Shown one piece after another: positions 16,605 through 26,288 of a stretch of 35,037 nucleotides of DNA (the first letter of the stretch is position 1; each line of letters begins with the position of its first letter). The notes beneath the pieces were generated by a model. That model was not told the origin of the DNA, did not search any database, and saw nothing but the letters and a program-made list of their open reading frames with translations. Origin of the DNA: Methanothrix harundinacea (GTDB lineage Archaea > Halobacteriota > Methanosarcinia > Methanotrichales > Methanotrichaceae); NCBI GenBank assembly GCA_001509375.1, contig LGFT01000016.1, positions 1 to 35,037 of the forward strand. Reading direction: 5' to 3'. The translations under genes were made by a program, and so were the position numbers.

Positions 16605-17888
16605 TCACTTCAACAGTCTCGGGGGGACGATTTGACCCGCAAGGAAGACGCTCCTGTCCTCGCCCCGGCGGATCAGCTCTGCCCTGCCGCCCCCCACCAG
16701 GACCTCTGGGCAACGGGGCTGGCCGTTGTAGACCGAGGCCATGGAGAAGCCGTAAGCTCCGGCGTCCAGCATCGCTACGATGTCGCCCCTCTCGACCTTC
16801 GGAAGGGTCCGATCTTTCGCCAGAACGTCGCCACTCTCGCAGATGGGGCCGACGATGGTGTACTTCTCCTCAGGCTTATGGTCCGCCTTATTCGCGACGA
16901 CGGCGTGGTGGTATGCGTCGTAAAGCATCGGCCTTGCCAGGAGGTTGAAGCCGGCGTCGACGCCGACGAAGTTGACGTGGGCCCGCTTGACGACGTTCAC
17001 CCTGGTGAGGAAGAGGGTTGTATCGGCGACGATGCTCCGGCCAGGCTCCAGGATCATCCTCGGAGATATTCCGAGCTTCTGACACCCATCTTTGAAGACG
17101 GGCAATATCCCTGCGGCAAGGTCGGCGGGCGTTGGGGCCTGCGTCTCGGGGGAGTAGGCGATCCCCAGGCCTCCGCCGAAGTCCATCATCTCGATTTCGC
17201 CCCCCATGCCGACGATCTCCCCCGCAAGCTCCATCATCCTCGCCGCCGCCTCTTCGAAGGGGGATGTCTCCAGGATCTGAGACCCGATGTGGCAGTGGAG
17301 GCCGATGGGCCGCACGCCTTCGAGGCTCATGGCGGTCCTGTAGACCTCGACGATCTCCCGCCAGGGTATCCCAAACTTGGAGGTCTTGAGCCCCGTGGCG
17401 ATCTTTGGGTGGGTCGTTGCGGAGACGTCGGGGTTCACCCGGAAGGCCACCTCCGCCTCCTGGCCCATCTCGCTTGCGACCTCTGAGAGGGCCAAAAGCT
17501 CGTCACGAGAGTCGGCGGAGATCCGGACGCCGGCCTCGACGGCCATCTTCAGCTCCTCGATCCTCTTCGAGTTGCCGTTGAAGAGGACCTTTTCCATCGG
17601 CATCCCTGCCATCCTCACCAATGACAGCTCCCCGGCGGAGAAGACATCAGCCCCCATCCCCTCCTCCGCCAGGATCCGGAGGAGGGCCAGGTTCCCGTTG
17701 GCCTTCACCGCGAAATAGATCCAGGATTCGGGGAAGGCCTCCCGGTACAGCCTCACGTTCTCCCTAAGCCGCTTTTCGCTAGTCACATAGAGGGGCGTTC
17801 CGAACTCTCCGGCCAGGTCGACGACGTCGACCCCGTCGATCAAAAGGTGGCCTTCTTGCGCCCTAAGGTGCTCCTTCGTCCCGAACAT
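16605..17888 (-). CDS. lysA: Diaminopimelate decarboxylase
   Basis: LysA removes CO2 from meso-diaminopimelate to give L-lysine and uses PLP. With the ATG at 17888 the protein has 427 residues, typical of the family. PLP-binding Lys62 is in FAVKANGN. HCHIGSQI (198-205), the glycine loop DFGGGLG (236-242) and EPGRS (281-285) build the phosphate and substrate site. Cys350/Glu351 in GPICESGD come from the partner subunit. A TTG at 17939 would add 17 residues that look unlike the family, so it was not used. The gene is divergent from the N-ATPase operon across about 185 bases. PLP for this enzyme would be supplied by PdxST, also encoded in this window. Confidence 0.96.
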   Translation of the reverse strand: MFGTKEHLRAQEGHLLIDGVDVVDLAGEFGTPLYVTSEKRLRENVRLYREAFPESWIYFAVKANGNLALLRILAEEGMGADVFSAGELSLVRMAGMPMEKVLFNGNSKRIEELKMAVEAGVRISADSRDELLALSEVASEMGQEAEVAFRVNPDVSATTHPKIATGLKTSKFGIPWREIVEVYRTAMSLEGVRPIGLHCHIGSQILETSPFEEAAARMMELAGEIVGMGGEIEMMDFGGGLGIAYSPETQAPTPADLAAGILPVFKDGCQKLGISPRMILEPGRSIVADTTLFLTRVNVVKRAHVNFVGVDAGFNLLARPMLYDAYHHAVVANKADHKPEEKYTIVGPICESGDVLAKDRTLPKVERGDIVAMLDAGAYGFSMASVYNGQPRCPEVLVGGGRAELIRRGEDRSVFLAGQIVPPRLLK

Positions 17889-18020
17889 AGATCTGGATGT
17901 AGGATCTAGGCCCGTAAATCCTTTTTCGTCCTCACCCAAGATCGGCTCGGTCCATCAGGTTTTTTGACGAGATCTCTGATCCATCGTCGATCCCGCCCGT
18001 CAAGAGGGCGCTCCGGAGGT

Positions 18021-18056
18021 TAAGTTTATTAATTATGCAGATCAAAATAATTATTT
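18021..18056 (+). promoter_or_regulatory. A/T-rich promoter region of the N-ATPase operon
   Basis: Two TATA-like elements lie in otherwise GC-rich DNA: AGTTTATTAATTATG (18023-18037) and AAATAATTATTT (18045-18056). The second is a perfect 12-base palindrome. The first predicts transcription near 18055, giving a short leader to the ATG at 18074. The second predicts a start close to the start codon itself. The palindrome could therefore be a core promoter or an operator overlapping it. Which element is used cannot be decided from sequence. Confidence 0.5.
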
Positions 18057-18073
18057 GTTAGAACAACGATTTA

Positions 18074-20191
<2,118 letters not shown>

Positions 20192-20206
20192 CTTTGGGAA
20201 GGGACG

Positions 20207-20536
20207 ATGGAGAGAGATCGGGAAGATTTCGCCGAAGAGATCGGCTCAAAGGAAGAGCGCAAGATCAAGGCTCGGAGGGAGAGGGCGAGAGGAATCTGGT
20301 TTGGGCTGGGGATGATGGGCGTCATCGGCTGGTCGGTGGCGGTTCCTACCCTGATCGGCGTGGCCATCGGGGTCTGGATCGACACGAAATACCCTGGGCC
20401 CATCTCCTGGACCCTCGTATTTCTATCCGCAGGTCTGATCGTGGGCTGCGCCAACGCCTGGTATTGGGTCAAAAAAGAGCAGACGGAGATCGAGGGGAGA
20501 AAACCAGTGATCGAGGAGAGAAAGCCGGATGAATGA
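20207..20536 (+). CDS. atpQ: N-ATPase membrane protein AtpQ (AtpI-like)
   Basis: This 109-residue protein has two predicted membrane helices (about 30-56 and 68-88), joined by GVWIDTKYPGPISW, a segment typical of AtpI/AtpQ proteins. A charged N-terminal stretch (1-29) and a Lys/Glu-rich C-terminus flank them. AtpQ is a signature component of N-ATPase operons and is thought to act in assembly of the rotor ring or in Mg2+/Ca2+ transport; that role is inferred from AtpI relatives. It overlaps atpR by 8 bases. Confidence 0.88.
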   Translation: MERDREDFAEEIGSKEERKIKARRERARGIWFGLGMMGVIGWSVAVPTLIGVAIGVWIDTKYPGPISWTLVFLSAGLIVGCANAWYWVKKEQTEIEGRKPVIEERKPDE

Positions 20537-20816
20537 GCATCTTCTGCCCTTATTCAGCTTCACTTTTGGGATAGGGCTTGGGGTCTTCTTCTTCGGAGGC
20601 CTCTGGCTGACGATAAATCGGCTCCCCAAATCTAAGAGGCCAGAGCTTCTGACCCTGGGAAGCTTCCTCTTTCGGTCAGCAGTCTCTATATTCGGCTTTT
20701 ATCTCGTCGTCGAAACCGGCCTATTGGGTCTGGCCTTCTCCCTTGCCGGCTTCATCCTGACGAAGATCGTCATCGTCAGCCGTCTTGGTCGGCACCCCGA
20801 AAGGAGGGCGATCTAG
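20529..20816 (+). CDS. atpR: N-ATPase membrane protein AtpR
   Basis: This 95-residue, very hydrophobic protein has three predicted membrane segments (about 7-29, 42-62 and 64-84). AtpR is found only in N-ATPase operons, between atpQ and atpB, which is its position here. GVFFFGGLWLTINRLP near the N-terminus fits the family. Its function is unproven; with AtpQ it may help build the membrane sector. The start overlaps the end of atpQ, and the stop is 2 bases before atpB, so translation is tightly coupled. Confidence 0.86.
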   Translation: MNEHLLPLFSFTFGIGLGVFFFGGLWLTINRLPKSKRPELLTLGSFLFRSAVSIFGFYLVVETGLLGLAFSLAGFILTKIVIVSRLGRHPERRAI

Positions 20817-20818
20817 AA

Positions 20819-21562
20819 ATGGTCGAGCTGAGCCCCGACGAGGCGGTCCTCTGGAGGTGGGAGTCTGTCACCATCAACGAGACGATCGTCTTCACATGGA
20901 TCGTGATCGGAATCTTGGCCATTCTTGCCTGGGCATCGACCCGCCACCTCTCAACGACGCCCCCCTTCTCCCGAAGGCAGGTCGCCCTGGAGACGATCAT
21001 CAGCTACATGAGAAAGGAGATCCGAGAGATAGCCCGCAGGGATTCTGACCCCTATCTCCCCTTCTCCGGCACCCTCTTCCTGTTTCTCTCCGTCTCAAGC
21101 ATCCTCGGGATCGTGCCGGGCTACAGGTCGCCGACCAGCTCTCTCTCCACCACGGCGGCCCTGGCCGCCTGCGTCTTCTTTGCGGTCCCGATCTACGGGA
21201 TCTTGCAGCAGGGACCTTCCGGCTACTTCAGGCGGTATGTCCAGCCGACGCCGCTGATGCTCCCCTTCAACGTCATAGGGGAGATCTCCCGAACGGTGGC
21301 CCTAGCCCTCAGGCTCTTTGGGAACATGATGAGCCAGACCCTCCTCGTCGCTGTTCTGATCTCCCTGGCCCCTCTGTTTCTGCCCGTAATAATGGACCTC
21401 TTCGGGCTGTTGATCGGCCAGGTCCAGGCCTACATCTTCGCGGTTCTGGCCACGGTATACATAATCTCGGCCAGCTCGGACGAGAAGGAGATCGAAGAGG
21501 AACCCGAAAAAGAAGAGGAATCTGAAGAGAACCCGAAGCGAGAACCTGAAGGAGGAACTTGA
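20819..21562 (+). CDS. atpB: N-type ATPase a subunit
   Basis: This 247-residue stator membrane subunit forms the ion half-channels beside the c ring. It has five or six predicted membrane helices. The essential arginine is Arg165 in LALRLFGNMMS, matching the LRLFGN motif of all F-type a subunits, and VQAYIFAVLATVYI follows in the last helix. The PFNVIGEISRTV segment is also conserved. Unusually, the C-terminus (about 220-247) is a hydrophilic tail with very many Glu and Asp residues, predicted to be disordered. Typical a subunits end shortly after the last helix. It is followed one base later by atpE. Confidence 0.95.
   Translation: MVELSPDEAVLWRWESVTINETIVFTWIVIGILAILAWASTRHLSTTPPFSRRQVALETIISYMRKEIREIARRDSDPYLPFSGTLFLFLSVSSILGIVPGYRSPTSSLSTTAALAACVFFAVPIYGILQQGPSGYFRRYVQPTPLMLPFNVIGEISRTVALALRLFGNMMSQTLLVAVLISLAPLFLPVIMDLFGLLIGQVQAYIFAVLATVYIISASSDEKEIEEEPEKEEESEENPKREPEGGT
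21549..21555 (+). promoter_or_regulatory. Strong ribosome-binding site for atpE
   Basis: AAGGAGG lies 8 bases before the atpE ATG, inside the acidic-tail codons of atpB. It is the best Shine-Dalgarno match in the operon, as expected for the c subunit, which is needed in many copies per complex. Confidence 0.7.
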
Positions 21563-21563
21563 C

Positions 21564-21839
21564 ATGGCTGCGATAGATACGATAGGCACAGCTTCCATAA
21601 TTATATCCGGCCTGACGATCGCCATAGGCTCGATCGGACCCGCGGTGGGCGAGAGCTGGGCCCTCTCCCGCGCCCTCAGCGCCATCGCTCAACAGCCAGA
21701 CGAGGCGAACACCATAACCCGGACCCTCTTTGTGGGTCTTGCGATGATAGAGTCCACCGCCATCTACTGCTTCGTTATATCGATAATCCTGATCTTCTCC
21801 AATCCGTTCTGGGACTACGTGATCGGAATGGGTGGATGA
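21564..21839 (+). CDS. atpE: N-type ATPase c subunit (rotor ring)
   Basis: This 91-residue hairpin has two membrane helices (about 10-38 and 53-79) joined by the polar loop AQQPDEAN. The ion site has Glu63, Ser64, Thr65 and Tyr68 in IESTAIY, the ExT/Y arrangement of Na+-binding c subunits. In helix 1, Glu30 in AVGESW stands where Na+-type bacterial c subunits have glutamine, giving two carboxylates per site. N-ATPases are generally predicted to be Na+-linked, but a double-carboxylate site leaves H+ versus Na+ open. It overlaps the first GTG of atpF and is preceded by AAGGAGG. Confidence 0.97.
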   Translation: MAAIDTIGTASIIISGLTIAIGSIGPAVGESWALSRALSAIAQQPDEANTITRTLFVGLAMIESTAIYCFVISIILIFSNPFWDYVIGMGG

Positions 21840-21840
21840 C

Positions 21841-22623
21841 GTGCAGATAGACTATTTTACCACTCTGGCCCAGATCGTGAACTTTCTGATCCTGGTGCTC
21901 CTCCTGAAGCACTTCCTGTACGCCCCGGTCCTCAAGCTGATGGACGAGCGAGAGCGGGTGATCGCCTCCCGGCTGGAGGAGGTTGAAGAGAAGAAGGAGG
22001 AGGCCGAAGAGGAGGCAGAGACCTATCGGAAAAAGAGACTGGAGATCTCAGCGGAGCACGAAGAGATGCTGATAAAGGCGAAGGAGGACGCGAAGAACTT
22101 CAGGGCAGACCTCGAAAAGAAGGCTGAGGCCGAGGTCGAGAAGAGCAGGGCCGAATGGTACAGGGCCGTGGAGAGCTCGAAGAAGGCCTTCCTTGACGAT
22201 CTGAGAGAGAGGACCGGAAGGCAGGTCTACGTCATATCTCGCCGCGTCCTCCGAGACCTGGCGGACGAGGTCCTGGAGCGGCAGATGATCAGGACCTTCG
22301 TCGAACGGCTGGAGAAGATGGAAGGATCGGAGAAGGAGGCTTTCAAGGAGTTTTATAAGTATCCTGAACAGCTGATCGTCGTGAGAAGCGCCTTCGAGAT
22401 TCCAGGGGACTTCCAGGAGAAGATCAAGGAGGTTCTGCGAGATCAGACCGAGACCGACGTTAGAGTTCATTTCGAGATCGACGAAGAGCTGATCTCCGGG
22501 ATGGAGATGAGCGCGAGAAACGCGGAGATCTCCTGGAGCATCGCCGGATATCTCGACTCCCTGGAGGCCGACTTCTCCCGGGTCATCGAAGAGAGAGCTC
22601 CTAAAGAGAAGCGGGTCAGATGA
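21841..22623 (+). CDS. atpF: N-type ATPase b subunit with delta-like C-terminus
   Basis: This 260-residue peripheral-stalk subunit has one membrane helix (about 9-27) followed by a long Glu/Lys-rich coiled coil (about 35-165). It is much longer than a normal b subunit (about 155-160). The C-terminal part (about 175-245) reads [14 protein letters not shown], then [16 protein letters not shown], then ISWSIAGYL. This resembles the end of delta/OSCP (SAxxL, FxxDPxLIGGxxI, DxSxxxxL). The operon has no separate delta gene, so AtpF probably supplies that contact. GTG at 21841 is preferred because GGTGGATGA precedes it; GTG at 21832, overlapping atpE, is the alternative. Its end overlaps atpA. Confidence 0.9.
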   Translation: MQIDYFTTLAQIVNFLILVLLLKHFLYAPVLKLMDERERVIASRLEEVEEKKEEAEEEAETYRKKRLEISAEHEEMLIKAKEDAKNFRADLEKKAEAEVEKSRAEWYRAVESSKKAFLDDLRERTGRQVYVISRRVLRDLADEVLERQMIRTFVERLEKMEGSEKEAFKEFYKYPEQLIVVRSAFEIPGDFQEKIKEVLRDQTETDVRVHFEIDEELISGMEMSARNAEISWSIAGYLDSLEADFSRVIEERAPKEKRVR

Positions 22624-24140
22624 TGGAGACGAAGAAGGGGGACGAGGCGGTCAGGGAGGCCCTGGACTACGCCTTCAACGTCGTCGGCCACACCCTGGAA
22701 AGCCGAAAGCTCGAGCTGAAGTTCGAGGAGATCGGGGTCGTATCCTTCGTGGGCAAAGGCATCGCTCGCATCAGAGGACTGCCCCACGTTCGGTCTGAAG
22801 AGGTCGTCTTATTTCCCGGCGACCGGCTCGGGATCGCCTTCAACCTCGACCCTGAAGAGGTGGCGGTCATCCTCCTCGACAAGAGCGAGAAGGTCAGGGC
22901 CGGGCAGGTGGTCCACCGGACCGGAAAGGTCATGGAGGTGCCGGTGGGCGATGAGCTCCTGGGGCGGGTGGTGAATGTTCTGGGCAGGCCCCTGGACGAG
23001 GGCGAGCCGATCCAGACCTCGGAGAGAAGATCCATCGAGCGGGAGGCTCCGGCGATCATGGATCGATCTCCCGTCAACGTCCCCCTGGAGACGGGGGTGA
23101 TGGTGGTGGACGCCATGGTTCCCATCGGCCGCGGCCAAAGAGAGCTGATCCTGGGGGACCGGCAGACCGGCAAGACCGCCGTCGCCATCGACGCCATCAT
23201 CAACCAGAGGGACGAGGACGTCGTTTGCGTCTACTCTTCTATAGGTCAGGAGAAGTCGGAGGTGGCGAAGACGATCGCCGATCTCCGAAAGTATGGCGCC
23301 ATGGATAACTGCGTGGCCGTCGTGGCCACCGGCGACGATCCGCCCGGCTTAAACTACATCGCTCCCTACTCCGCCACCACCATGGCCGAATACTTCGTGG
23401 ATAGGGGGCGGGACGTTCTGATCGTGTACGACGATCTGACCCGCCACGCCCGATCCTACCGGGAGCTCTCCCTCCTCCTTCGCCGCCCGCCCGGGAGGGA
23501 GGCCTTTCCTGGGGACATATTCTACATCCATTCGAGGCTTCTGGAGAGGGCCACAAACCTCAAAGACGGCGGCTCTCTCACCGCCCTCCCCATCATCGAG
23601 ACCCAGGCCCAGGACATCTCCGCCTACATCCCCACAAACCTCATCTCCATCACCGACGGCCAGATCTACCTCTCCCCCCAGCTTTACGGGAAGGGGATCC
23701 TCCCGGCCGTCGACGTTGGGATGTCCGTCTCCCGGGTGGGAGGAAAGAGCCAGCTTGCCGCATACTCCAAGGTGGCCGGCGATCTCCGCCTCACCTACTC
23801 CACGTTCGAGGACCTGGAGGCCTACACGCGGTTCGGAACACGGCTCGACGAGGATACCAGGAGGACCCTCGAACGGGGGCAACGGATCCGCGAAATATTG
23901 AAGCAGCCCCAGTTCGAGCCGATCTCATCTTCTGAGCAGATTGCGGTCCTTCTGGCGGTGACCTCGGGGCTCTTGGACACCCTTCCCCTCAAAGAGGTCG
24001 CCTCAGCGAAGGATGCCATAAGAAAGGCCCTTCGGGAAAGGCAGCCGGAGATCATTCAGAAGATCGAGTCGGGCGAGAGGCTCAGCGAAGAGGATCGAGA
24101 TCTTCTTCTGAAGAGCTTCAGAGACGCTCTTGGAGGATGA
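22620..24140 (+). CDS. atpA: N-type ATPase alpha subunit
   Basis: This 506-residue non-catalytic nucleotide-binding subunit of the head has the P-loop GDRQTGKT at 179-186. Walker B lies in [12 protein letters not shown] near 266-277, and the arginine finger is Arg372 in [10 protein letters not shown]. The usual GGAAQ of bacterial alpha subunits reads GGKSQ here. The N-terminal beta-barrel and C-terminal helical domain are complete. The start codon ATG overlaps the atpF stop (ATGA), and a second ATG follows immediately. The sequence is of bacterial F-type origin, unlike the archaeal A-type B subunit. Confidence 0.98.
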   Translation: MMETKKGDEAVREALDYAFNVVGHTLESRKLELKFEEIGVVSFVGKGIARIRGLPHVRSEEVVLFPGDRLGIAFNLDPEEVAVILLDKSEKVRAGQVVHRTGKVMEVPVGDELLGRVVNVLGRPLDEGEPIQTSERRSIEREAPAIMDRSPVNVPLETGVMVVDAMVPIGRGQRELILGDRQTGKTAVAIDAIINQRDEDVVCVYSSIGQEKSEVAKTIADLRKYGAMDNCVAVVATGDDPPGLNYIAPYSATTMAEYFVDRGRDVLIVYDDLTRHARSYRELSLLLRRPPGREAFPGDIFYIHSRLLERATNLKDGGSLTALPIIETQAQDISAYIPTNLISITDGQIYLSPQLYGKGILPAVDVGMSVSRVGGKSQLAAYSKVAGDLRLTYSTFEDLEAYTRFGTRLDEDTRRTLERGQRIREILKQPQFEPISSSEQIAVLLAVTSGLLDTLPLKEVASAKDAIRKALRERQPEIIQKIESGERLSEEDRDLLLKSFRDALGG

Positions 24141-24164
24141 GAAGAGGGCTATAAGAGGCAGATT

Positions 24165-25061
24165 ATGGAAGAGCTCGAGAAGGTGAAGAGGAAGATCAAG
24201 AACGCGGGGGAGCTTCAGTCGGTGGTCAAGATCATGAAGGCCATCAGCTCTACGAACATCCGCGAATACGAGAGGGCGGTTGAATCTCTCGGCGAGTACG
24301 CGAGGTCCATCGAGATGGGGCTTGCGGTGGTGATGAAGAGCGAGAAGATCATCCCGGCCTTATTCCCCTCCGGGAAGGGGGAGCTTCTGGGGGCGGTGAT
24401 CTTCGGCTCCGATCAGGGGCTCTGCGGCAAGTTCAACGAGCAGATCGCACGCTTTGCCCTCGCCGAGATCGCCGGGATGGGCTACGAGGCGACGAGGGCC
24501 GTGGCCGTCGGCGAGCGGGTCATCCCCCACCTCGAAGATGGGGGGCTCTCGATCGAGGCGCACTTCACCTTCTCTGGAGACTTCCTCGGCATAACTGATG
24601 TGATGGGGGAGGTTCTGGTCAAGATCGAGGAGTGGCGGATCGATGGCGGCCTCGATCGGATAGTCCTCTTCTACAACAGGCCGGAATCGGGACCTTTAGC
24701 GACGTTCCGCCCCTCCATGGCCGATCTCCTCCCCCTCGACGCCGAGGAGATGAACGAACTTTCTGAGAGGAGGTGGCCCTCGAGGTCCCTTCCCACCTTC
24801 TCCATGGACCCGGAGCGACTCTTCTCCTCCCTGGTGAGGGAGCAGATCTTCACCTCCCTTTACCGGGCCTTCGTAGAGTCGCTGGCGAGCGAGAACGCCA
24901 GCAGGCTCTCATCGATGCAGGCGGCGGAGAGGAACATAGAAGAGCACCTGAACGAGCTTTCCAGCCAGTACCGCAAAAGGCGGCAGGAGGCGATCTCCTC
25001 GGAGATGCAGGACGTGTTGGTGGGGTTTGAGGCTCTGATCGGAGAAGAGAGGGGAGGCTGA
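24165..25061 (+). CDS. atpG: N-type ATPase gamma subunit
   Basis: This 298-residue central rotor shaft couples ring rotation to the head. The N-terminal coiled-coil helix (MEELEKVKRKIKNAGELQSV, then IMKAISSTNIREYE) and the C-terminal helix (SSMQAAERNIEEHLNEL, then YRKRRQEAISSEMQDVL) flank a Rossmann-like domain with FGSDQGLCGKFNEQ at about 84-97, the conserved gamma segment. The C-terminus is the ring-facing end. It is the last gene of the order D-C-Q-R-B-E-F-A-G. A 24-base gap with AAGAGGC precedes it. Confidence 0.95.
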   Translation: MEELEKVKRKIKNAGELQSVVKIMKAISSTNIREYERAVESLGEYARSIEMGLAVVMKSEKIIPALFPSGKGELLGAVIFGSDQGLCGKFNEQIARFALAEIAGMGYEATRAVAVGERVIPHLEDGGLSIEAHFTFSGDFLGITDVMGEVLVKIEEWRIDGGLDRIVLFYNRPESGPLATFRPSMADLLPLDAEEMNELSERRWPSRSLPTFSMDPERLFSSLVREQIFTSLYRAFVESLASENASRLSSMQAAERNIEEHLNELSSQYRKRRQEAISSEMQDVLVGFEALIGEERGG

Positions 25062-25397
25062 AAGACGGCGAAGGCCCATGAGAGAAGCCCCATTATGGGT
25101 TGGAGATAAACGTTGAAGAATAAGCTGCAAAAAAAGGTGGTAGAGCCTTCTTTCCACCATATGAGCGAGCGGGCAGGCAGGTGAATCGGTCGACGGGTTG
25201 AATCGAACCGACAGATAAAACGCTGCAGTATTTTATACTCATCGTATTTATATTAACTTTGGCCGATCGTGGGAGGGTCCGGCTGTCGGAGTTGTTTTGG
25301 GCCGCCCGGCGGGGCTGGGCTGGGTGAGCGGGACGAAGCGGGTCCGGAAGAATGCTGAGAAAAAAAATGGCAGGATGGAGGAGGAGGAGCCACAGGA
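25062..25397. other. Gene-free stretch after the N-ATPase operon
   Basis: I see no gene here. An A7 run lies at about 25130-25136. A very A/T-rich island (about 25225-25260) holds two TATA-like elements, TATTTTATACTC and GTATTTATATTAAC, in neither case followed by a credible gene. It is followed by a G-rich tract (about 25268-25345) with repeated GGGCTGGG and GGCGGGG. An A8 run (25359-25366) reads as T8 on the minus strand, downstream of the pseudogene, and could end its transcript. The composition suggests degraded or inserted DNA. Confidence 0.4.
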
Positions 25398-25537
25398 TCT
25401 GATCTTTCCGTACTTCTCGATCGCCGTTTCAAACGCTGGTCCCATGGCCTTATAATCGGCGGCCGGGAGCTTTCCGCTCAGCCAAAAGCCGACGACGTGT
25501 GTCCCGAGCTCTCCTTCATCTTCTCGTACGTATCCAT
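25398..25537 (-). pseudogene. Frameshifted, truncated SpoIIAA-like (STAS-type) gene
   Basis: On the minus strand an ATG at 25537 opens MDTYEKMKESSGH. A shift of one base near 25491-25508 moves the match to another frame reading HVVGFWLSGKLPAADYKAM, then PAFETAIEKYGKIR. Together these resemble the start of SpoIIAA-like proteins (pattern VxGxxLSGKLTAxDYKxxxPALExAIExHGKIRLL). After KIR the similarity ends abruptly and the reading continues into unrelated low-complexity sequence, so the C-terminal half is missing. A TATA-like TTAAATAT remains about 20 bases upstream. It is probably a decaying gene; a sequencing error would explain the shift but not the truncation. Confidence 0.6.
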
Positions 25538-25587
25538 CACTTTCAAAACCACATATTTAAGATTTAGGGGCTTTGTTTCATGGCTGG

Positions 25588-26244
25588 CTATTCCCCGGAT
25601 GAGCGGACGTGCAGCAGGACGTCCACGTTTTTGAGGAAAACCTCAAACTCCTCGGCGCTCTTCTCGTCGCCGGAGACCCCATAGATCGACTCCATCCTGC
25701 AGGTCGTAACCTCGTCCACGGCAAATAAGACGAAGTAAACGTCGGGCAAATCGTTGCCGTCTCCATAGTTCCACTCAGCCCTGTACATCGGCGTCTGGAT
25801 CGGATTGATCCAGCCCACTGTCACGTTCTTGTCGAAGGTGACCGTGAGGTTCTCCACCTCCCCGCCGAGGCCAAAGGGCGTGGTGTTCAGCCCGCCCTCG
25901 GTCGGCTCAGGATAAGTGTCAAGCTGTATACCCACGTTCGACTCCAGGGTCAAAAGGTCGTGAGGCACGTCCGTCACGTCTTCGGAGGCCGACCCTATCG
26001 AGAAAGTCTGGCGGGAGTAGTTCGCAGCCGACGCAACTTCGCCCGGCCACTGTGACCCTCGAACGACCAGGGGGTAGGTCAGGCTTCCCGCATCGATCTC
26101 CTGAGAGTCATTTTTGACTAGGTCAACGTTCAAGGCTATCGAGTAGTCTCCGGCCTCGATCGTCACAAGATCGGCGACCGCGGGGCCCGCTGCCGCCAGC
26201 GCTGCCAGCGCCGCCATCAGCAAAAGCATGCTCTTCGTTATCAA
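25588..26244 (-). CDS. Exported protein of unknown function
   Basis: This 218-residue protein begins at a TTG (26244) preceded by GGTGAT. The next in-frame ATG is at 26229. A signal peptide with core LLLMAALAALAAAG ends near PAVA. The mature protein looks beta-rich and acidic, with several N-glycosylation sequons (NDS, NYS, NTT, NLT, NVT) and a single late cysteine. It has no C-terminal anchor. I do not recognise the family. It lies 44 bases downstream of the DUF333 protein on the same strand, so the two are probably co-transcribed and may be secreted together. Confidence 0.75.
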   Translation of the reverse strand: MITKSMLLLMAALAALAAAGPAVADLVTIEAGDYSIALNVDLVKNDSQEIDAGSLTYPLVVRGSQWPGEVASAANYSRQTFSIGSASEDVTDVPHDLLTLESNVGIQLDTYPEPTEGGLNTTPFGLGGEVENLTVTFDKNVTVGWINPIQTPMYRAEWNYGDGNDLPDVYFVLFAVDEVTTCRMESIYGVSGDEKSAEEFEVFLKNVDVLLHVRSSGE

Positions 26245-26288
26245 TTCATCACCTTCTTACCGACAAAATTCTGATCGAAGATCCCCCT

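Noticed and set aside
25248-25445. 65-codon minus-strand frame as an intact gene
   Set aside because: Only its first part resembles a known family, and that match begins upstream in other frames; it is treated as part of a pseudogene.
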